NCBI RefSeq assembly: GCF_009826975.1
Contig: NZ_WUMO01000013.1
Span: 62,001 to 126,000 of the forward strand
From: Flavobacterium sp. HBTb2-11-1
GTDB lineage: Bacteria > Bacteroidota > Bacteroidia > Flavobacteriales > Flavobacteriaceae
DNA length: 64,000 bases
Direction of reading: 5' to 3'
Shown here: piece by piece, positions 16,203 through 25,976 of the stretch
How the letters are laid out: every line of letters begins with the position of its first letter
Position numbering within the stretch: the first letter of the stretch is position 1
Made by a program: the position numbers and the translations under genes
The notes under the pieces: model-generated
Seen by the model: only the letters and a program-made list of their open reading frames with translations
Told to the model about the DNA's origin: nothing
Databases searched by the model: none

Positions 16203-18503
16203 ATGGCTGCTAAAAAAAACAATCAATCTAACAAGGATATTAATTATTACAAAAAGAAATTTTGGCGCATTTTTGCCTACTCTTTATTGGGAGTTTTAGC
16301 TTTCTTTTTATTCGCTTCTTGGGGTTTATTTGGGTCTATGCCTTCGTTTGAAGATTTAGAAAATCCAGATTCAAACCTTGCTACTGAAATTATCTCTTCT
16401 GATGGAGTAGTAATCGGTAAATATTTCAAAACCAATAGATCTCAGCTTAAATATTCTGATTTGCCCAAAAATTTAGTTGAAGCACTTGTGGCTACCGAAG
16501 ATGCACGTTTCTACGAGCATTCAGGAATTGACGGACGCGGAACGTTACGAGCTGTTTTTAGTTTAGGAACAAATGGAGGTGCAAGTACATTAACACAACA
16601 GCTTGCTAAACAATTGTTTCATGGCGAAGGATCTAAGTTTTTGCCTTTCAGGATTGTACAGAAAATAAAGGAATGGATTATCGCCATTCGTCTGGAAAGA
16701 CAATATACAAAGAATGAAATTCTGGCCATGTACTGCAACGTTTATGACTTCGGAAATTATTCTGTTGGAGTAAGTTCTGCAGCCCAGACCTATTTCTCTA
16801 AAGATCCAAAAGACTTGACCATTGATGAGTCGGCTATTTTGGTTGGAATGTTCAAAAACTCAGGTTTATACAATCCGGTAAGAAATCCGCAGGGAGTAAA
16901 AAACCGTCGCAATGTGGTTTTATCTCAGATGGCAAAAGCAAAAATGATTTCAGAAGCTGAAAAAGAAAGACTTCAAGCATTGCCAATTACATTGAAATTT
17001 AAATTAGAAAGCCACCGTGAAGGTATAGCAACGTATTTTAGAGAATATCTTCGTGATTACATGAAGAAATGGGTCACAGAAAACAAAAAACCTGACGGAT
17101 CTGAATATGATATTTACAAAGACGGACTTAAAATCTACACTACAATAGATTCTAGAATGCAGCAATACGCTGAAGAAGCTGTTGCGGCACACATGAAAAA
17201 TCTGCAGGAACAGTTTTTTATTGACATGAAAAACAATAAGAACGCTCCTTTCGTGAATATCACTCAAGCAGAAACAGACAGAATCATGATGCAGGCAATG
17301 AAGAATTCTGTTCGTTGGGCTCAAATGAAAGAGATGGATAAAAGCGAAGACGATATTATCGCTTCTTTCAAAGTAAAAACAAAAATGCGTGTCTTTACTT
17401 GGAAAGGAGAACGAGACACTGTAATGACGCCATTAGATTCTATCCGCTATTACAAACACTTTTTGCAATCTGGTTTAATGTCAATGGAACCTCAAACAGG
17501 AGCAATTAAAGCTTGGGTTGGAGGAATTAACTACAAATATTTCCAATACGATCACGTAGGGCAGGGAGCTAGACAGGTTGGCTCTACTTTCAAGCCTTTC
17601 GTTTATGCAACGGCAATCGAAGAATTGAATATGTCTCCTTGCGATTCTATTCTTGACGGTCCGTTTATGATTCACAAAGGGCGTCACCACGTTACTGAAG
17701 ACTGGGAGCCAAGAAACTCTGATTACAGATACAGAGGGATGGTAACTTTAAAGCAAGCTTTGGCAGCTTCTATCAATACAGTTTCGGCTAAATTAATTGA
17801 CAGAACAAGCCCAGAAGCAGTTGTAGAATTGACTAAAAAATTGGGAGTTAAAACAGAAATTCCAGTTCAGCCTTCAATTGCATTAGGTGCAGTTGATATT
17901 ACAGTTGAAGATATGGTTGCAGCGTATAGCACATTTGCTAACCAAGGAGTGTATGTAAAACCACAGTTTTTAAGCAGAATTGAGAACAAAAGCGGTGAGG
18001 TTATCTACGAGCCAATTCCGGAGTCTCATGACGTTTTAAATAAAGATATTGCTTTTGCAGTAATTAAATTGCTTCAAGGGGTAACAGAAAGTGGTTCTGG
18101 TGTACGTTTACGTACGCAAGGCGGAGGAAGCGGAGATAACCGTTGGACAGGTTACCCATATATGTTTACAAACCCAATTGCAGGTAAAACAGGGACAACG
18201 CAAAATCAATCTGATGGATGGTTTATGGGAATGGTTCCTAACTTAGTAACTGGAGTTTGGGTTGGATGTGAAGATCGTTCAGCGCGTTTCAAAAGCTTGA
18301 CTTACGGACAAGGAGCTACAGCAGCTTTACCAGTTTGGGGGTATTTTATGAAAAAATGTTATGCCGATAAAAGCCTTCAGGTTTCAAAAGGAGAATTTGA
18401 ACGCCCAGCAAACCTTTCTATTAAAGTAGATTGCTACCAAAGGCCTGCTGTAGTAAAAGACACTACGCAAACCGAACAAAATACCGATGAATTTGAATTG
18501 TAA
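16203..18503 (+). CDS. Class A penicillin-binding protein 1A (transglycosylase/transpeptidase)
   Basis: A 766-residue bifunctional peptidoglycan synthase. A cytoplasmic Lys-rich tail and one TM segment (about 20-45) precede a GT51 glycosyltransferase domain (EDARFYEHSGIDGRG, then GASTLTQQLAKQLF). The penicillin-binding transpeptidase domain has the three active-site motifs: Ser461-x-x-Lys464 (GSTFKPF), SIN in AASINTVSAK, and Lys662-Thr-Gly (GKTGTT). It is transcribed with gldH and ricT and followed by a clear terminator. Confidence 0.96.
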   Translation: MAAKKNNQSNKDINYYKKKFWRIFAYSLLGVLAFFLFASWGLFGSMPSFEDLENPDSNLATEIISSDGVVIGKYFKTNRSQLKYSDLPKNLVEALVATEDARFYEHSGIDGRGTLRAVFSLGTNGGASTLTQQLAKQLFHGEGSKFLPFRIVQKIKEWIIAIRLERQYTKNEILAMYCNVYDFGNYSVGVSSAAQTYFSKDPKDLTIDESAILVGMFKNSGLYNPVRNPQGVKNRRNVVLSQMAKAKMISEAEKERLQALPITLKFKLESHREGIATYFREYLRDYMKKWVTENKKPDGSEYDIYKDGLKIYTTIDSRMQQYAEEAVAAHMKNLQEQFFIDMKNNKNAPFVNITQAETDRIMMQAMKNSVRWAQMKEMDKSEDDIIASFKVKTKMRVFTWKGERDTVMTPLDSIRYYKHFLQSGLMSMEPQTGAIKAWVGGINYKYFQYDHVGQGARQVGSTFKPFVYATAIEELNMSPCDSILDGPFMIHKGRHHVTEDWEPRNSDYRYRGMVTLKQALAASINTVSAKLIDRTSPEAVVELTKKLGVKTEIPVQPSIALGAVDITVEDMVAAYSTFANQGVYVKPQFLSRIENKSGEVIYEPIPESHDVLNKDIAFAVIKLLQGVTESGSGVRLRTQGGGSGDNRWTGYPYMFTNPIAGKTGTTQNQSDGWFMGMVPNLVTGVWVGCEDRSARFKSLTYGQGATAALPVWGYFMKKCYADKSLQVSKGEFERPANLSIKVDCYQRPAVVKDTTQTEQNTDEFEL

Positions 18504-18537
18504 CATTGTTGCAATAAAACGCATCTGATTATATTTC

Positions 18538-18581
18538 AATCCCTTTACGATTCTTTTAGAAGATTAGTAAAGGGATTTTTA
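18538..18581 (+). terminator. Terminator of the ricT-gldH-PBP operon
   Basis: An 11-bp perfect stem AATCCCTTTAC / GTAAAGGGATT with an 18-nt loop is followed by TTTTATTT. Confidence 0.8.
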
Positions 18582-18668
18582 TTTCGGTTTTATTTTTACG
18601 AAATCGTTATAATTCAATCTAAAAATCTTATTTTTATCAAAAATATTCAGCAATAAAGATAGTTTGTT

Positions 18669-19370
18669 ATGATAACAAAAAAAGTAAATAGCGTTCAGGA
18701 AGCTATTGAAGGAATTAAAGACGGCATGACCATCATGTTTGGCGGTTTCGGATTATGCGGTATTCCTGAAAATACAATTGCGGCATTGGTAAATACGCCA
18801 ATTTCAAATTTAACTTGTATTTCTAATAATGCAGGAGTAGATGATTTTGGTTTGGGATTATTATTGCAAAAAAAGCAGATCAAAAAAATGATTTCTTCGT
18901 ATGTGGGAGAAAATGCCGAATTCGAGCGTCAGATGCTTTCTGGAGAATTAGAAGTTGAGTTGACTCCACAAGGAACTCTTGCAGAACGATGCCGTGCGGC
19001 TCAGGCGGGAATTCCGGCATTCTTTACACCAGCAGGTTACGGAACAGAAGTGGCAGAAGGAAAAGAAGCACGCGAGTTCAATGGAAAAATGCACATCATG
19101 GAAGAAGCTTTCAAAGCTGATTTTGCAATCGTAAAAGCTTGGAAAGGCGATGAAGCTGGAAATCTGATTTTTAAAGGAACAGCCAGAAACTTTAATGCTT
19201 GTATGGCAGGCGCAGGAAAAATAACAATTGCAGAAGTGGAAGAATTGGTTCCAGTTGGAACTTTAGATCCAAATCAGATTCATATTCCGGGAATTATGGT
19301 GCAGCGCATCTTTCAAGGAGAAAAATTCGAAAAGCGAATTGAACAACGCACAGTACGAGCTAGAAATTAG
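18669..19370 (+). CDS. 3-oxoacid CoA-transferase subunit A
   Basis: 233 residues, family I CoA-transferase alpha subunit (GGFGLCGIPENTIAAL near the N-terminus; NNAGVDDFGLGLLL; TPQGTLAERCRAA). With subunit B it moves CoA between succinyl-CoA and acetoacetate or related acids, serving ketone-body or branched-chain catabolism. Standalone alpha-subunit length matches ScoA/AtoD. The beta-subunit gene follows after a 96-nt spacer that carries a repeat. Confidence 0.93.
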   Translation: MITKKVNSVQEAIEGIKDGMTIMFGGFGLCGIPENTIAALVNTPISNLTCISNNAGVDDFGLGLLLQKKQIKKMISSYVGENAEFERQMLSGELEVELTPQGTLAERCRAAQAGIPAFFTPAGYGTEVAEGKEAREFNGKMHIMEEAFKADFAIVKAWKGDEAGNLIFKGTARNFNACMAGAGKITIAEVEELVPVGTLDPNQIHIPGIMVQRIFQGEKFEKRIEQRTVRARN

Positions 19371-19466
19371 ATAATTAGAGAATGTGATAATTAGATAATT
19401 GATTTAGATTGTGCAAAATAAGCATTGTCTAATTATCTAATTTCCAAATTGACACATTAGAGAGAT
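19371..19466. repeat. Imperfect palindromic spacer between the two CoA-transferase genes
   Basis: The spacer is built of ATTAGATAATT-type words in both orientations (GATAATTAGATAATTGA on the left, GTCTAATTATCTAATTT on the right). The ends ATTAGAGAATGTGAT and GACACATTAGAG also form an inverted match. It can fold on itself in the mRNA between two cotranscribed genes. Confidence 0.6.
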
Positions 19467-20123
19467 ATGTTAACAAAAGAAGATATAGCAAAACGAATTG
19501 CAAAAGAGGTTAAAGACCGTTATTTTGTAAATCTTGGAATCGGGATTCCAACTTTGGTGGCGAATTACGTTCGAGAAGATATTGCGGTTGAATTTCAAAG
19601 CGAAAATGGCGTTCTCGGAATGGGACCTTTTCCTTTTGAAGGAGAAGAAGATGCCGATATTATTAATGCAGGAAAACAAACCATTACCACGCTTCCAGGT
19701 GCGAGTTTTTTTGATTCTGCTTTTAGTTTTGGAATGATCCGCAGCCAAAAAGTAGATTTGACGATTCTTGGAGCAATGGAAGTTTCGGAAAACGGAGATA
19801 TTGCCAATTGGAAAATTCCAGGTAAAATGGTAAAAGGAATGGGAGGTGCAATGGATTTAGTAGCTTCCGCAGAAAATATTATCGTTGCCATGATGCATGT
19901 GAACAAAGCTGGGGAGTCAAAAATCTTAAAAAGATGCACTTTGCCATTAACAGGTGTAGGATGCGTTAAAAAGGTTGTAACTGAGCTCGCGGTTCTCGAA
20001 GTGACAGAAAAAGGTTTTAAGCTCTTAGAGCGAGCGCCAGGTGTCTCAGTTGAGCACATCATCGCATCAACCGAAGCTGATTTGATTATTGAGGGCGAAA
20101 TTCCTGAAATGAATATCAGCTAA
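19467..20123 (+). CDS. 3-oxoacid CoA-transferase subunit B
   Basis: 218 residues, beta subunit of a family I CoA-transferase. The catalytic glutamate that forms the CoA thioester is Glu46 in QSENGVLGMGP. The conserved GAQTIT-like segment appears as GKQTITTLPGASFFDSA, and TGVGCVKKVVTELAV is typical. It is encoded downstream of and with subunit A, and ends at a strong terminator. Confidence 0.94.
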   Translation: MLTKEDIAKRIAKEVKDRYFVNLGIGIPTLVANYVREDIAVEFQSENGVLGMGPFPFEGEEDADIINAGKQTITTLPGASFFDSAFSFGMIRSQKVDLTILGAMEVSENGDIANWKIPGKMVKGMGGAMDLVASAENIIVAMMHVNKAGESKILKRCTLPLTGVGCVKKVVTELAVLEVTEKGFKLLERAPGVSVEHIIASTEADLIIEGEIPEMNIS

Positions 20124-20493
20124 AAAATATTTTTTTCTTAGAACCGACAAAGGCCAGCTTTTAAAAGAGCTGGCCTTTTTTTTGTAGGAATTTATTAGAG
20201 AATTTATAATTATAGGTTTTAGTGGACTATAGATGATTCAAAGCTTATTTTAAAATATAAATATTTATTAGTCAATTGAATAATTATTTTTTAAGCTGTT
20301 TTATTACGAGATTATTATGGTTTGTTAAATAAAAATGGAATTAATCTAAAAAGTGTTGCTTTTTATCGATTAAAGGCAAATTTCATCGATAATATAACAC
20401 AAATAAAATATTTTTACATCAAAATAGAGTATTTACTTACATTAAATATTTTGTTTGTAATCCATTTAACCAAAATTAAAATACCACATTATT
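20124..20493. other. 370-nt spacer: terminator, then AT-rich leader
   Basis: The first 60 nt hold the CoA-transferase terminator. The rest is very AT-rich and should contain the promoter of the M4 peptidase gene, but no exact TAnnTTTG box was found. No other gene or repeat was seen. Confidence 0.5.
20152..20183 (+). terminator. Terminator of the CoA-transferase genes
   Basis: GGCCAGCT / AGCTGGCC, an 8-bp perfect stem with an 8-nt loop, is followed by a run of eight T. Confidence 0.9.
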
Positions 20494-23277
20494 ATGGAAA
20501 GAAAATTACCTAAAATTATGGCGTCAGCCATTATTATTCTTACATTTTCGGCGCCTGTATTTGCTCAAAATACCGACAAGCGGGTAAGTCAGAAAAATTT
20601 ATCAGAAAATGGACAACCAAGTTTAATCACTTTTAGTGATAAATCTACCTACAAGGGGACAGATTTCAATACTGTTTTTAAAGAGCAACTTGGACTAAAA
20701 GAAAACCAGTCTTTTTTGAAAGTTAAAACCGAATCTGATAGAGAGGGTTTTACTCATGAAAAGTTTCAGTTGTATGAACAGGGAATCAAAGTAGAATTTG
20801 CCAATTACACATTACATTCTAAAGAAGGCAAATTAGTTTCTATGAATGGTGAGTTTTATGCATTTAACAATGTAAAAACTACTCCAAAATTATCAAATCA
20901 GGATGCATTTGCTAAAGCGATTGCCTACACGGGAGCAAAAGAATACTTATGGGAAAGACCTGAAGATGCCGCTGCGATGGATTACGAAAAACCAAAAGGG
21001 GAATTGGTCTTATTGCCCGATATGGAAGAACAAGGCCAGGATAGAAAATCAGATAAAGTTCGATTGGCTTATAAGTTTGATATCTATGCTACCAATCCGT
21101 TAAGCAGAGGTGATCTTTATATTGATGCTGAAAATGGAAAAGTCCTGTTTTATAATGCTACCATAAAACACCTGGGAGAATATAGTCACGGAGCGAAATT
21201 GGAATCTGCCAAAGCAAATCAAAAGGAAACATCTAATGCAAAAGTTGCATTTGTTTCCGCAAATGCAGCGACACGTTATAGTGGAACACAGACCATTCAG
21301 ACTACTCTAAGCGGCTCTTCTTATATTTTATCTGACGGAACTCGAGGAAATGGAATTCAAACTTATAATTCTGCCAGAACAGCGACATACCCAACAACCA
21401 ATTTTACAGATGCCGACAATAATTGGACAGCTGCTGAGTATAATAATACGAATAAAGATAATGGAGCTTTAGATGCACATTGGGGGGCTGAAATGACTTA
21501 TGATTATTGGTCTGCTGTTCATGGTAGAAATAGTTATGACAATGCAGGGGCAAAAATTAAAAGTTATGTTCACTACAATTTGGTAGCTGCGGGATATCCG
21601 AATAATAATAATGCATTCTGGAACGGAAGCGTTATGACGTATGGCGACGGAACAGGAACTGGCGGATTTGATATCTTGACTTCAATAGATGTTGCCGGAC
21701 ATGAAATAGGACATGCAGTTTGTACGTATACGGCAAATCTTGCTTATCAAAAAGAATCGGGAGCAATGAACGAAGGTTTCTCGGATATTTGGGGTGCGTG
21801 TATAGAATATCGTGCTGCGCCAACAAAATCAACTTGGTTGGTTGGAGAAGATATTGAAAGAAGAAGCGGTCATCTTGCCTTACGTTCTATGAGCGATCCA
21901 AATTCAGAAGGACAGCCAGATACGTACGGCGGAACTTATTGGGTAAATGTAAACTGTACGCCTACAAGCAGTAATGACCAATGCGGTGTTCATACTAATT
22001 CTGGGGTTTTAAATCATTGGTTTTATATTTTATCCGTTGGCAAATCGGGGACAAATGATATTGGAAGTGTTTACAACGTAACGGGGATTACTATCGATAA
22101 AGCTGCAAAAATCGCGTACCGTTTAGAAAGTGTATATCTAACAGCAAATTCAACTTACGCAAATGCAAGAACTTCTGGAATACAATCTGCTATAGATTTA
22201 TATGGAGCTGGTTCTGCAGAAGTTATTGCAACTACAAATGCATTTTATGCAGTAGGTATAGGTGCTGCTTACGTAGGATCGAATGATACTGTTGCACCAA
22301 GTGCTCCAACAAATCTTGCCGCTTCTGGAACTACGGGGTCAACTACAAATTTATCTTGGACAGCATCAACAGATAATGTAGCTGTTACAGGGTATGATAT
22401 TTATCAAGGAACGACATTAAAAGGTTCGTCTACAACAACAAGTTATACAGTAACTGGCTTAACAGCATTAACAGCTTATAGTTTTACTGTAAAAGCTAAA
22501 GATGCTGCAGGAAATGTCTCGGCAGCGAGTAACACAGTAAATGTTACAACTACTTCTGCTGCGTTAACGTATTGTACATCTCAGGGAAATAATACTGCAG
22601 ACGAAAAAATTGGTAAAGTTGTATTGGGAACAATCAATAATACATCTACAGGAACAGCTGGTTATGAAAATTATACTTCAATTTCGACAAATGCAACAAG
22701 AGGAACTGCATATACAATTACAATTACACCGAGCTGGACATCTACAGTTTACAGCGAAGGATATGCTGTTTTTATAGATTATAATCAAGATGGCGATTTT
22801 GCAGATTCTGGCGAAACAGTTTGGACAAAAGCTGCGTCAACATCAGCTTCAGCATCAGGAACTATTACAATTCCAGCAACGGCAGCTCTTGGAACAACAA
22901 GACTTAGAGTTTCTATGAAATACAATGGAATTCCAACATCTTGCGAAAGCTTTTCTTATGGACAAGTCGAAGATTATTCTATAAACATAACAGCTTCAGG
23001 AGCAGTTGTAAATGAAGAAGTAGTTGCTGGTTTGCTTGAAACTACAGAAACATCAAGTTTTGCATTATATCCAAATCCAGTAGAAGACGAACTGAATGTT
23101 TCATTATTGGATAGTGCAGGATTTACATTTAGAATCACAAATACATTGGGTCAGCAAATTAGCGCTGGACAAATTTCAGGAAATCCTATTAATGTTAGCG
23201 CATTAAGTACTGGTGTTTATATTATAGAATTAAATAACGGTAGTAAAAGAGTTGCTAAGAAATTTATTAAGAAATAA
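20494..23277 (+). CDS. Secreted M4 (thermolysin-family) metallopeptidase with T9SS sorting domain
   Basis: 927 residues. The order is a signal peptide (about 1-25, ending VFAQN), an FTP/PepSY propeptide (about 60-240), and an M4 catalytic domain with zinc ligands His403 and His407 (GHEIGHAVC), catalytic Glu404 and third ligand Glu427 (MNEGFSD). A fibronectin type III domain (about 600-687), a GEVED domain (about 700-834, FIDYNQDGDFADSGE and SYGQVEDYS) and a type A T9SS C-terminal domain (about 854-927, LYPNPVEDELNV to KKFIKK) follow. It is exported by Sec, crosses the outer membrane by T9SS and is then processed. It probably degrades extracellular protein. It is transcribed alone, between terminators. 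Confidence 0.96.
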   Translation: MERKLPKIMASAIIILTFSAPVFAQNTDKRVSQKNLSENGQPSLITFSDKSTYKGTDFNTVFKEQLGLKENQSFLKVKTESDREGFTHEKFQLYEQGIKVEFANYTLHSKEGKLVSMNGEFYAFNNVKTTPKLSNQDAFAKAIAYTGAKEYLWERPEDAAAMDYEKPKGELVLLPDMEEQGQDRKSDKVRLAYKFDIYATNPLSRGDLYIDAENGKVLFYNATIKHLGEYSHGAKLESAKANQKETSNAKVAFVSANAATRYSGTQTIQTTLSGSSYILSDGTRGNGIQTYNSARTATYPTTNFTDADNNWTAAEYNNTNKDNGALDAHWGAEMTYDYWSAVHGRNSYDNAGAKIKSYVHYNLVAAGYPNNNNAFWNGSVMTYGDGTGTGGFDILTSIDVAGHEIGHAVCTYTANLAYQKESGAMNEGFSDIWGACIEYRAAPTKSTWLVGEDIERRSGHLALRSMSDPNSEGQPDTYGGTYWVNVNCTPTSSNDQCGVHTNSGVLNHWFYILSVGKSGTNDIGSVYNVTGITIDKAAKIAYRLESVYLTANSTYANARTSGIQSAIDLYGAGSAEVIATTNAFYAVGIGAAYVGSNDTVAPSAPTNLAASGTTGSTTNLSWTASTDNVAVTGYDIYQGTTLKGSSTTTSYTVTGLTALTAYSFTVKAKDAAGNVSAASNTVNVTTTSAALTYCTSQGNNTADEKIGKVVLGTINNTSTGTAGYENYTSISTNATRGTAYTITITPSWTSTVYSEGYAVFIDYNQDGDFADSGETVWTKAASTSASASGTITIPATAALGTTRLRVSMKYNGIPTSCESFSYGQVEDYSINITASGAVVNEEVVAGLLETTETSSFALYPNPVEDELNVSLLDSAGFTFRITNTLGQQISAGQISGNPINVSALSTGVYIIELNNGSKRVAKKFIKK

Positions 23278-23303
23278 GAAGTTCTTCTTGATCTTTTTAT
23301 AAC

Positions 23304-23337
23304 AAAAAAACCGCTCAAATGAGCGGTTTTTATTTTT
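23304..23337. terminator. Bidirectional terminator between the M4 peptidase and envelope protein genes
   Basis: AAAACCGCTC-AAAT-GAGCGGTTTT is followed by T-rich sequence, with an A-run on the other side. The genes are convergent. Confidence 0.85.
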
Positions 23338-23338
23338 T

Positions 23339-23378
23339 GAAACTTTGTGACTTTGAGCCTTTGTGGCAAAACACAAAA
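23339..23378. repeat. Dispersed repeat (CTTTGTGACTTTGAGCCTTTGTGGC family)
   Basis: The short phrase ACTTTGTGACTTTGAGCCTT followed by TGTGGCAAAA. The same words recur in both orientations at 26524-26644 and 62350-62412. Confidence 0.6.
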
Positions 23379-23384
23379 TGTTGA

Positions 23385-23912
23385 TTATAAGTTGAAAGAA
23401 GCTCCTAAACTAAAAGTAGCTTGATTATTCAAATGATAAAAAGGATCATTGTTTGAACCGTATTTTGCAATTGGGAATCCGATTTCTGTGAAAACACCAA
23501 ATCCGTCAGTAAAGAAATAACGACCGCCAACGTGTCCGCCGAAATTATGTAAGCCTAAGCTTAATCCAGGGTAAACGTCCAATTCTTTTACGCCAATTAC
23601 ACTAGATAAGTTAGCATTGATTCTTGCTTTTGCATCAAAACGATCTGAAAAATCTGGTTCAGCATCATAATAAGCATTTGTGTTGCCGTGGTAGTAACCA
23701 TTGAAGTTGTCAAATCCTAGGATATAGTTAGCAACAAAACCAAAAGAGAAATTTTCTCCTAAACCAAAATCAACAGAACCTTGAATTCCAGAACCACCAT
23801 CTTGTAAATTAGCTCCTACGTTTACTTTAATATCTCCCTTTCCTTTGAAAGCTTCTTGAGCATTAACAAATCCGAATGTCACTAAAAACAAAAGTGTAAT
23901 AACCTTTTTCAT
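23385..23912 (-). CDS. Exported beta-rich outer-membrane-type protein
   Basis: 175 residues with a signal peptide (MKKVITLLFLVTFGFVNAQ). The mature part has alternating polar/hydrophobic strands and many Gly, Phe and Asn residues (KVNVGANLQDGGSGIQGSVDFGLGE...), and ends with LNNQATFSLGASFNL, a C-terminal aromatic strand typical of outer-membrane beta-barrels. It is probably a small eight-stranded barrel. The exact family is not assigned. A -7 box (TACATTTG) lies 29 nt upstream. Confidence 0.78.
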   Translation of the reverse strand: MKKVITLLFLVTFGFVNAQEAFKGKGDIKVNVGANLQDGGSGIQGSVDFGLGENFSFGFVANYILGFDNFNGYYHGNTNAYYDAEPDFSDRFDAKARINANLSSVIGVKELDVYPGLSLGLHNFGGHVGGRYFFTDGFGVFTEIGFPIAKYGSNNDPFYHLNNQATFSLGASFNL

Positions 23913-23940
23913 AAAAATTTAATATTAATTATTTGGGTAG

Positions 23941-23948
23941 CAAATGTA
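23941..23948 (-). promoter_or_regulatory. -7 box for the outer-membrane protein gene
   Basis: TACATTTG on the minus strand is an exact TAnnTTTG match 29 nt before the start at 23912. Confidence 0.45.
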
Positions 23949-23961
23949 ACTTTTAAACAAA

Positions 23962-24696
23962 TTAATTCCTACCTTTTTCGTTAAAATAGAGTTCGTTTAA
24001 TGGCTCGCTTTGCCAGTACTCCTTGGTGTCGACATCTAAAATTGTAAGCGGACCTCTAAATGCAGCGCCTGTATCTACGTTCCAGACACAAGCTTTATTT
24101 ATAGGAACCGTTTCGCCGATTCGGGTAACGGGCGTGTGGCCAATATAAACTTCCTTATAAACGGTAAATCTTTTGGGATAGTGTAAGTCGTCTTCTTTTA
24201 ATTTTGGGTCTAATGAAAGGGCTGTCTCCCAAAGTGTTCTGTCCCAATAAAATAGCTTCGAAAAATATTCCCATTTTACGCCATTTAAATTGGTGAAGCC
24301 AGCGTGAACAAACAAACGATTCTGATCATCAAGATAATAATCCTGAAGATTTTCTAGAAATTCGATATGAGCTCTTTTTTTCTCTTCAGAAATTTTCGCG
24401 TATCCTTCAACAGTAGCTTTCCCGCCATGTTTGTACCACATTTCTTCGTCGAAATCATCGTGCCTTTCTTCAAGCCAGTCCAAAGCAAGCTGGTCATGGT
24501 TTCCTCTTATGCAGATAATATTTTGTTTGCTTTTTAAATCAATCAAATAGTCAATTACTTCAACAGACTGACTCCAGCCGTCAACATAATCGCCCAAAAA
24601 AATTAGAGTATCTTCTGTCGTAACTTTGGCTCTCTCCAGTACTTGTTCAAGAGCAAGTAATCCGCCATGAATGTCACCTATAACAAATGTTCGCAT
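23962..24696 (-). CDS. Metallophosphoesterase (serine/threonine phosphatase-like)
   Basis: A 244-residue calcineurin-like phosphoesterase. The metal-binding motifs are in order: GDIHGG (7-12), GDYVDGW, RGNHDQ, HAGF and GHTP. This is the PPP-type set, related to bacterial PrpA/ApaH-like phosphatases. It lacks a signal peptide, so it is cytosolic. The substrate may be phosphoprotein or dinucleotide and is not resolvable. A -7 box TATTTTTG lies at 24721-24728 on the minus strand, giving a short leader. Confidence 0.92.
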   Translation of the reverse strand: MRTFVIGDIHGGLLALEQVLERAKVTTEDTLIFLGDYVDGWSQSVEVIDYLIDLKSKQNIICIRGNHDQLALDWLEERHDDFDEEMWYKHGGKATVEGYAKISEEKKRAHIEFLENLQDYYLDDQNRLFVHAGFTNLNGVKWEYFSKLFYWDRTLWETALSLDPKLKEDDLHYPKRFTVYKEVYIGHTPVTRIGETVPINKACVWNVDTGAAFRGPLTILDVDTKEYWQSEPLNELYFNEKGRN

Positions 24697-24720
24697 TATT
24701 TAATTTTTCGAGTAGAAGAA

Positions 24721-24728
24721 CAAAAATA
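24721..24728 (-). promoter_or_regulatory. -7 box for the metallophosphoesterase gene
   Basis: TATTTTTG on the minus strand, 25 nt before the start at 24696. Confidence 0.4.
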
Positions 24729-24824
24729 GAAAGAATAATTGGTTTGAACTCATCGAATTCGCATTCTTTAAAAATTGATATGATTTATAACTACTTACAG
24801 CGTTTTTTTATTGTTTTTCCTTTT

Positions 24825-24832
24825 TAAATTTG
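24825..24832 (+). promoter_or_regulatory. -7 box for dinB
   Basis: TAAATTTG ends 4 nt before the ATG at 24837. If it is used, the message would be leaderless or nearly so. No LexA-like palindrome was noticed around it. Confidence 0.4.
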
Positions 24833-24836
24833 CAAT

Positions 24837-25919
24837 ATGTCTGAAACACCAACATATCGTAAAATAATTCATATTGATATGGATGCCTTTTATGCATCGG
24901 TAGAGCAGATGGACAATCCAGAGTTAAGAGGGAAACCCGTTGCGGTTGGCGGTTCGGAGAATCGCGGCGTGGTTTCGGCGGCAAGTTACGAAGCTAGAAA
25001 ATTTGGAGTTAGGAGCGCTCTTAGTGGAGCTTTGGCTAAAAAGTATTGTCCGGAAATTATCTTTGTCAGACCAAGATTTGACCGCTACAAAGAGATTTCA
25101 TCAAAAATTCATAAAATTTTTCATGAATATACCGATTTAGTTGAGCCTCTTTCGCTTGACGAGGCTTATTTGGATGTCACTAAAAACAAAAAAGGCAATC
25201 CGAGCGCAAGTCTTCTAGCGCAAGAAATTAGAACGAGAATTTTTAATGAAGTCGGACTAACGGCATCAGCAGGTATTTCGGTCAATAAATTTGTGGCCAA
25301 AATTGCCAGTGATTATAACAAACCAAACGGACAAAAAACGGTAAATCCTGATGAAGTCGAAGCTTTTCTGGAAGATCTTCCGATCCGTAAATTTTATGGA
25401 GTTGGAAAAGTTACTACGGAAAAAATGTACCAGCTCGGAATTTTTACGGGAACCGACTTAAAAAGCAAGTCTTTGGAGTTTTTAGAGAAACACTTCGGTA
25501 AATCGGGGGCGTTTTATTACTATGTTGTAAGAGGAATTCATAATAGTGAAGTAAAGTCTTCTAGAATTGCTAAATCTGTGGCAGCAGAGCATACTTTTGA
25601 TGTGAATTTGTCTTCTGAAATTTTTATGATGGAACAATTGGAACGAATTGCAAGTTCGTTAGAAAAGCGTCTAAAGAGGCACAATGTTTCAGGGAAAACC
25701 ATTACACTTAAAATTAAATACAGCGATTTCTCGCAACAGACAAGAAGCAAGACTTTGCCTTATTTTATTTCTGATAAAAGTCTGATTATGGAAAATGTTG
25801 AAGAACTATTGTATCAGGAAAAGATGAAGGATTCTGTTAGGCTGCTTGGAATTTCGTTAAGTAATTTGAATACCGAAGTAAAAAAAGCAGTTGCGGTTCA
25901 GCTAAAATTTACATTTTGA
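24837..25919 (+). CDS. dinB: DNA polymerase IV (Y-family translesion polymerase)
   Basis: A 360-residue Y-family polymerase. The palm motif IIHIDMDAFYASVEQ carries the first catalytic Asp; SLDEAYLDVT holds the Asp-Glu pair. Fingers, thumb (helix-hairpin-helix, IRKFYGVGKVTTEKM) and little-finger domain follow. The protein ends with LKFTF, without an obvious canonical clamp-binding QLxLF motif. It copies past damaged bases. It is transcribed alone; the next gene encodes a PAS protein. Confidence 0.95.
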   Translation: MSETPTYRKIIHIDMDAFYASVEQMDNPELRGKPVAVGGSENRGVVSAASYEARKFGVRSALSGALAKKYCPEIIFVRPRFDRYKEISSKIHKIFHEYTDLVEPLSLDEAYLDVTKNKKGNPSASLLAQEIRTRIFNEVGLTASAGISVNKFVAKIASDYNKPNGQKTVNPDEVEAFLEDLPIRKFYGVGKVTTEKMYQLGIFTGTDLKSKSLEFLEKHFGKSGAFYYYVVRGIHNSEVKSSRIAKSVAAEHTFDVNLSSEIFMMEQLERIASSLEKRLKRHNVSGKTITLKIKYSDFSQQTRSKTLPYFISDKSLIMENVEELLYQEKMKDSVRLLGISLSNLNTEVKKAVAVQLKFTF

Positions 25920-25976
25920 TAATGATTTTTAATCGTATATTAAGATTTCAAGATTCTTATAACAAGATTTTTCCTG

